Positions 5,217 to 6,298 of a DNA stretch of 6,298 bases are shown here, one piece after another. The translations under genes were made by a program, and so were the position numbers. Position 1 is the first letter of the stretch. Every line of letters starts with the position of its first letter. The notes beneath the pieces are model-generated. The model made no database searches. It saw only the letters and a list, made by a program, of their open reading frames with translations, and was not told the DNA's origin. This DNA comes from Lachnospiraceae bacterium UBA3711 (lineage in GTDB: Bacteria > Bacillota > Clostridia > Lachnospirales > Lachnospiraceae), in the NCBI GenBank assembly GCA_002371345.1, contig DFHY01000080.1:16860-23157 (forward strand). Reading direction: 5' to 3'.

Positions 5217-6298
5217 ATGGCAGCAGAGAAAAAGCCAATTAAAATTACAGAAACCGTGCTGCGTGACGCTCATCAGTCCCTGATCGCGACACGTATGCCG
5301 ACTGAAGAGATGCTTCCAATCGTTGATAAGATGGACAAGGTCGGATACAACTCAGTAGAGTGCTGGGGCGGTGCTACCTTTGATTCAGCGCTCCGCTTCC
5401 TTCACGAGGATCCGTGGGACAGACTGAGGAAGCTGCGCGACGGATTCAAGAATACGAAGCTGCAGATGCTGTTCCGCGGACAGAATATTCTGGGATACAA
5501 GCCCTACGCTGACGATGTTGTCGAGTACTTCGTCCAGAAGTCAATCGCGAACGGAATCGATATCATCAGAATCTTCGACTGCTTCAACGACCTGCGTAAT
5601 CTGCAGACCTGCGTCAACGCGGCGAAGAAGGAGAAGGGACACGCCCAGGTCGCGTTGTCATACACCCTGGGTGATGCCTATACCATCGATTACTGGGTCG
5701 AGATCTCAAAGAGAATCCAGGACATGGGCGCCGACTCTATCTGCATCAAGGATATGGCGGGCCTGCTTCTTCCATACAGGGCTACCGAACTGATCGGCGC
5801 CATGAAGAAGGCTGTTGATCTTCCGATCCAGCTGCATACGCATTATACCTCAGGCGTTGCCTCCATGACTTACATGAAGGCTGTTGAAGCGGGCGTTGAC
5901 GTAATTGACTGTGCCATGAGCCCGTTCGCCCTGGGAACATCCCAGCCGGCGACAGAGGTTATGGTTGAGACCTTCCGCGGAACACCGTATGACTCAGGCC
6001 TCGATATGAAGCTGCTTGAGGAGATCGCGGACTACTTCCGTCCATACAGAGATGAGTGCCTTGAGAACGGCCTGCTGAATCCGAAGAACCTCGGAGTCAA
6101 TATCAAGACCCTTGTATATCAGGTTCCGGGCGGCATGCTTTCAAATCTTACGTCCCAGCTGGACAAGCTTGGCGCCGCGGACAAGTACTACGAAGTGCTT
6201 GAAGAGGTTCCGAATGTCCGTAAGGATCTGGGCGAGCCACCGCTTGTCACTCCGTCTTCACAGATCGTCGGTACTCAGGCCGTCATGAATGTAATCGC
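5217..6298 (+). CDS. oadA: OadA/5S-type oxaloacetate (pyruvate) carboxyltransferase subunit, 3' end outside the window
   Basis: The first 360 codons are open to the window edge. The family transfers the carboxyl group between oxaloacetate and carrier biotin using a metal-centred TIM barrel, giving pyruvate. The opening TETVLRDAHQSLIATRMPTE contains the metal ligand Asp17. LHTHYTSG supplies His207 and His209, and CIKDMAG contains Lys178, the lysine that is carboxylated in this family. The numbering equals that reported for Klebsiella OadA (Asp17, His207, His209). The barrel continues with DCAMSPFALGTSQPATE (231-247). From about 265 the helical region begins, with the family's LNPKNLGVNIKTLVYQVPGGMLSNL. 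A common FDALND segment reads FDCFND here (120-124). AAAGGA (5201-5206) lies 10 bases before the ATG. Because a separate biotin carrier is present upstream, I expect the full protein to be the short form of about 450-480 residues without its own biotin domain; this cannot be seen here. Pyruvate carboxylase subunit B is the alternative name. Confidence 0.93.
   Translation, partial: MAAEKKPIKITETVLRDAHQSLIATRMPTEEMLPIVDKMDKVGYNSVECWGGATFDSALRFLHEDPWDRLRKLRDGFKNTKLQMLFRGQNILGYKPYADDVVEYFVQKSIANGIDIIRIFDCFNDLRNLQTCVNAAKKEKGHAQVALSYTLGDAYTIDYWVEISKRIQDMGADSICIKDMAGLLLPYRATELIGAMKKAVDLPIQLHTHYTSGVASMTYMKAVEAGVDVIDCAMSPFALGTSQPATEVMVETFRGTPYDSGLDMKLLEEIADYFRPYRDECLENGLLNPKNLGVNIKTLVYQVPGGMLSNLTSQLDKLGAADKYYEVLEEVPNVRKDLGEPPLVTPSSQIVGTQAVMNVI

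Noticed and set aside
5198..5242. Short open frame starting at ATG 5198 before the OadA-type gene
   Set aside because: It has 14 codons, no ribosome binding site, and runs out of frame into the real gene, whose own site at 5201-5206 explains the purine-rich sequence.
5515..5793. Plus-strand open frame of 92 codons inside the OadA-type gene
   Set aside because: It is an off-frame shadow of the OadA-type coding sequence, which shows family motifs across the same bases.

Overview
The window looks like chromosomal DNA of an anaerobic Clostridia member, most likely a Lachnospiraceae-type gut or rumen bacterium. This rests on the protein families, the strong AGGAGG-type ribosome binding sites, the moderately GC-rich coding DNA with AT-rich gaps, and the gene set. 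It is an inference from style and content; no rRNA or other taxonomic marker is present. All genes are on the plus strand and tightly packed. I see no mobile element, CRISPR array, tRNA or rRNA.

Positions 1-1058 form a self-contained unit. An AT-rich promoter with a perfect TATAAT box overlaps a 10-bp palindrome. It precedes an exported L,D-transpeptidase with an SH3-like and a YkuD domain, and the unit ends in a clear intrinsic terminator.

Positions 1118-6298 hold an operon that runs off the right edge. In order it encodes: (1) a short acyl-CoA carboxyltransferase of the MmdA/12S/PccB family; (2) an exported, single-span OadG-type subunit with an unusual large extracytoplasmic domain; (3) a free-standing biotin carrier with an EAMKM biotinylation site; (4) the OadB/MmdB membrane subunit that decarboxylates carboxybiotin and pumps Na+; (5) the start of an OadA/5S-type oxaloacetate (or pyruvate) carboxyltransferase, cut at codon 360. 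Genes 1-4 follow the A-D-C-B order known for Na+-pumping methylmalonyl-CoA decarboxylase operons (Propionigenium modestum type).

How they probably work together: a carboxyl group is lifted from a CoA thioester (gene 1) or from oxaloacetate (gene 5) onto the one biotin carrier. It is then either released as CO2 by OadB, driving Na+ export, or passed to the other carboxyltransferase. No biotin carboxylase gene is in the window, so ATP-dependent carboxylation is not indicated here. Two carboxyltransferases of different substrate class sharing one carrier and one pump is the most interesting feature: it could be a Na+-linked transcarboxylase, meaning a Propionibacterium-type transcarboxylase combined with a decarboxylase pump. 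That role is inference.
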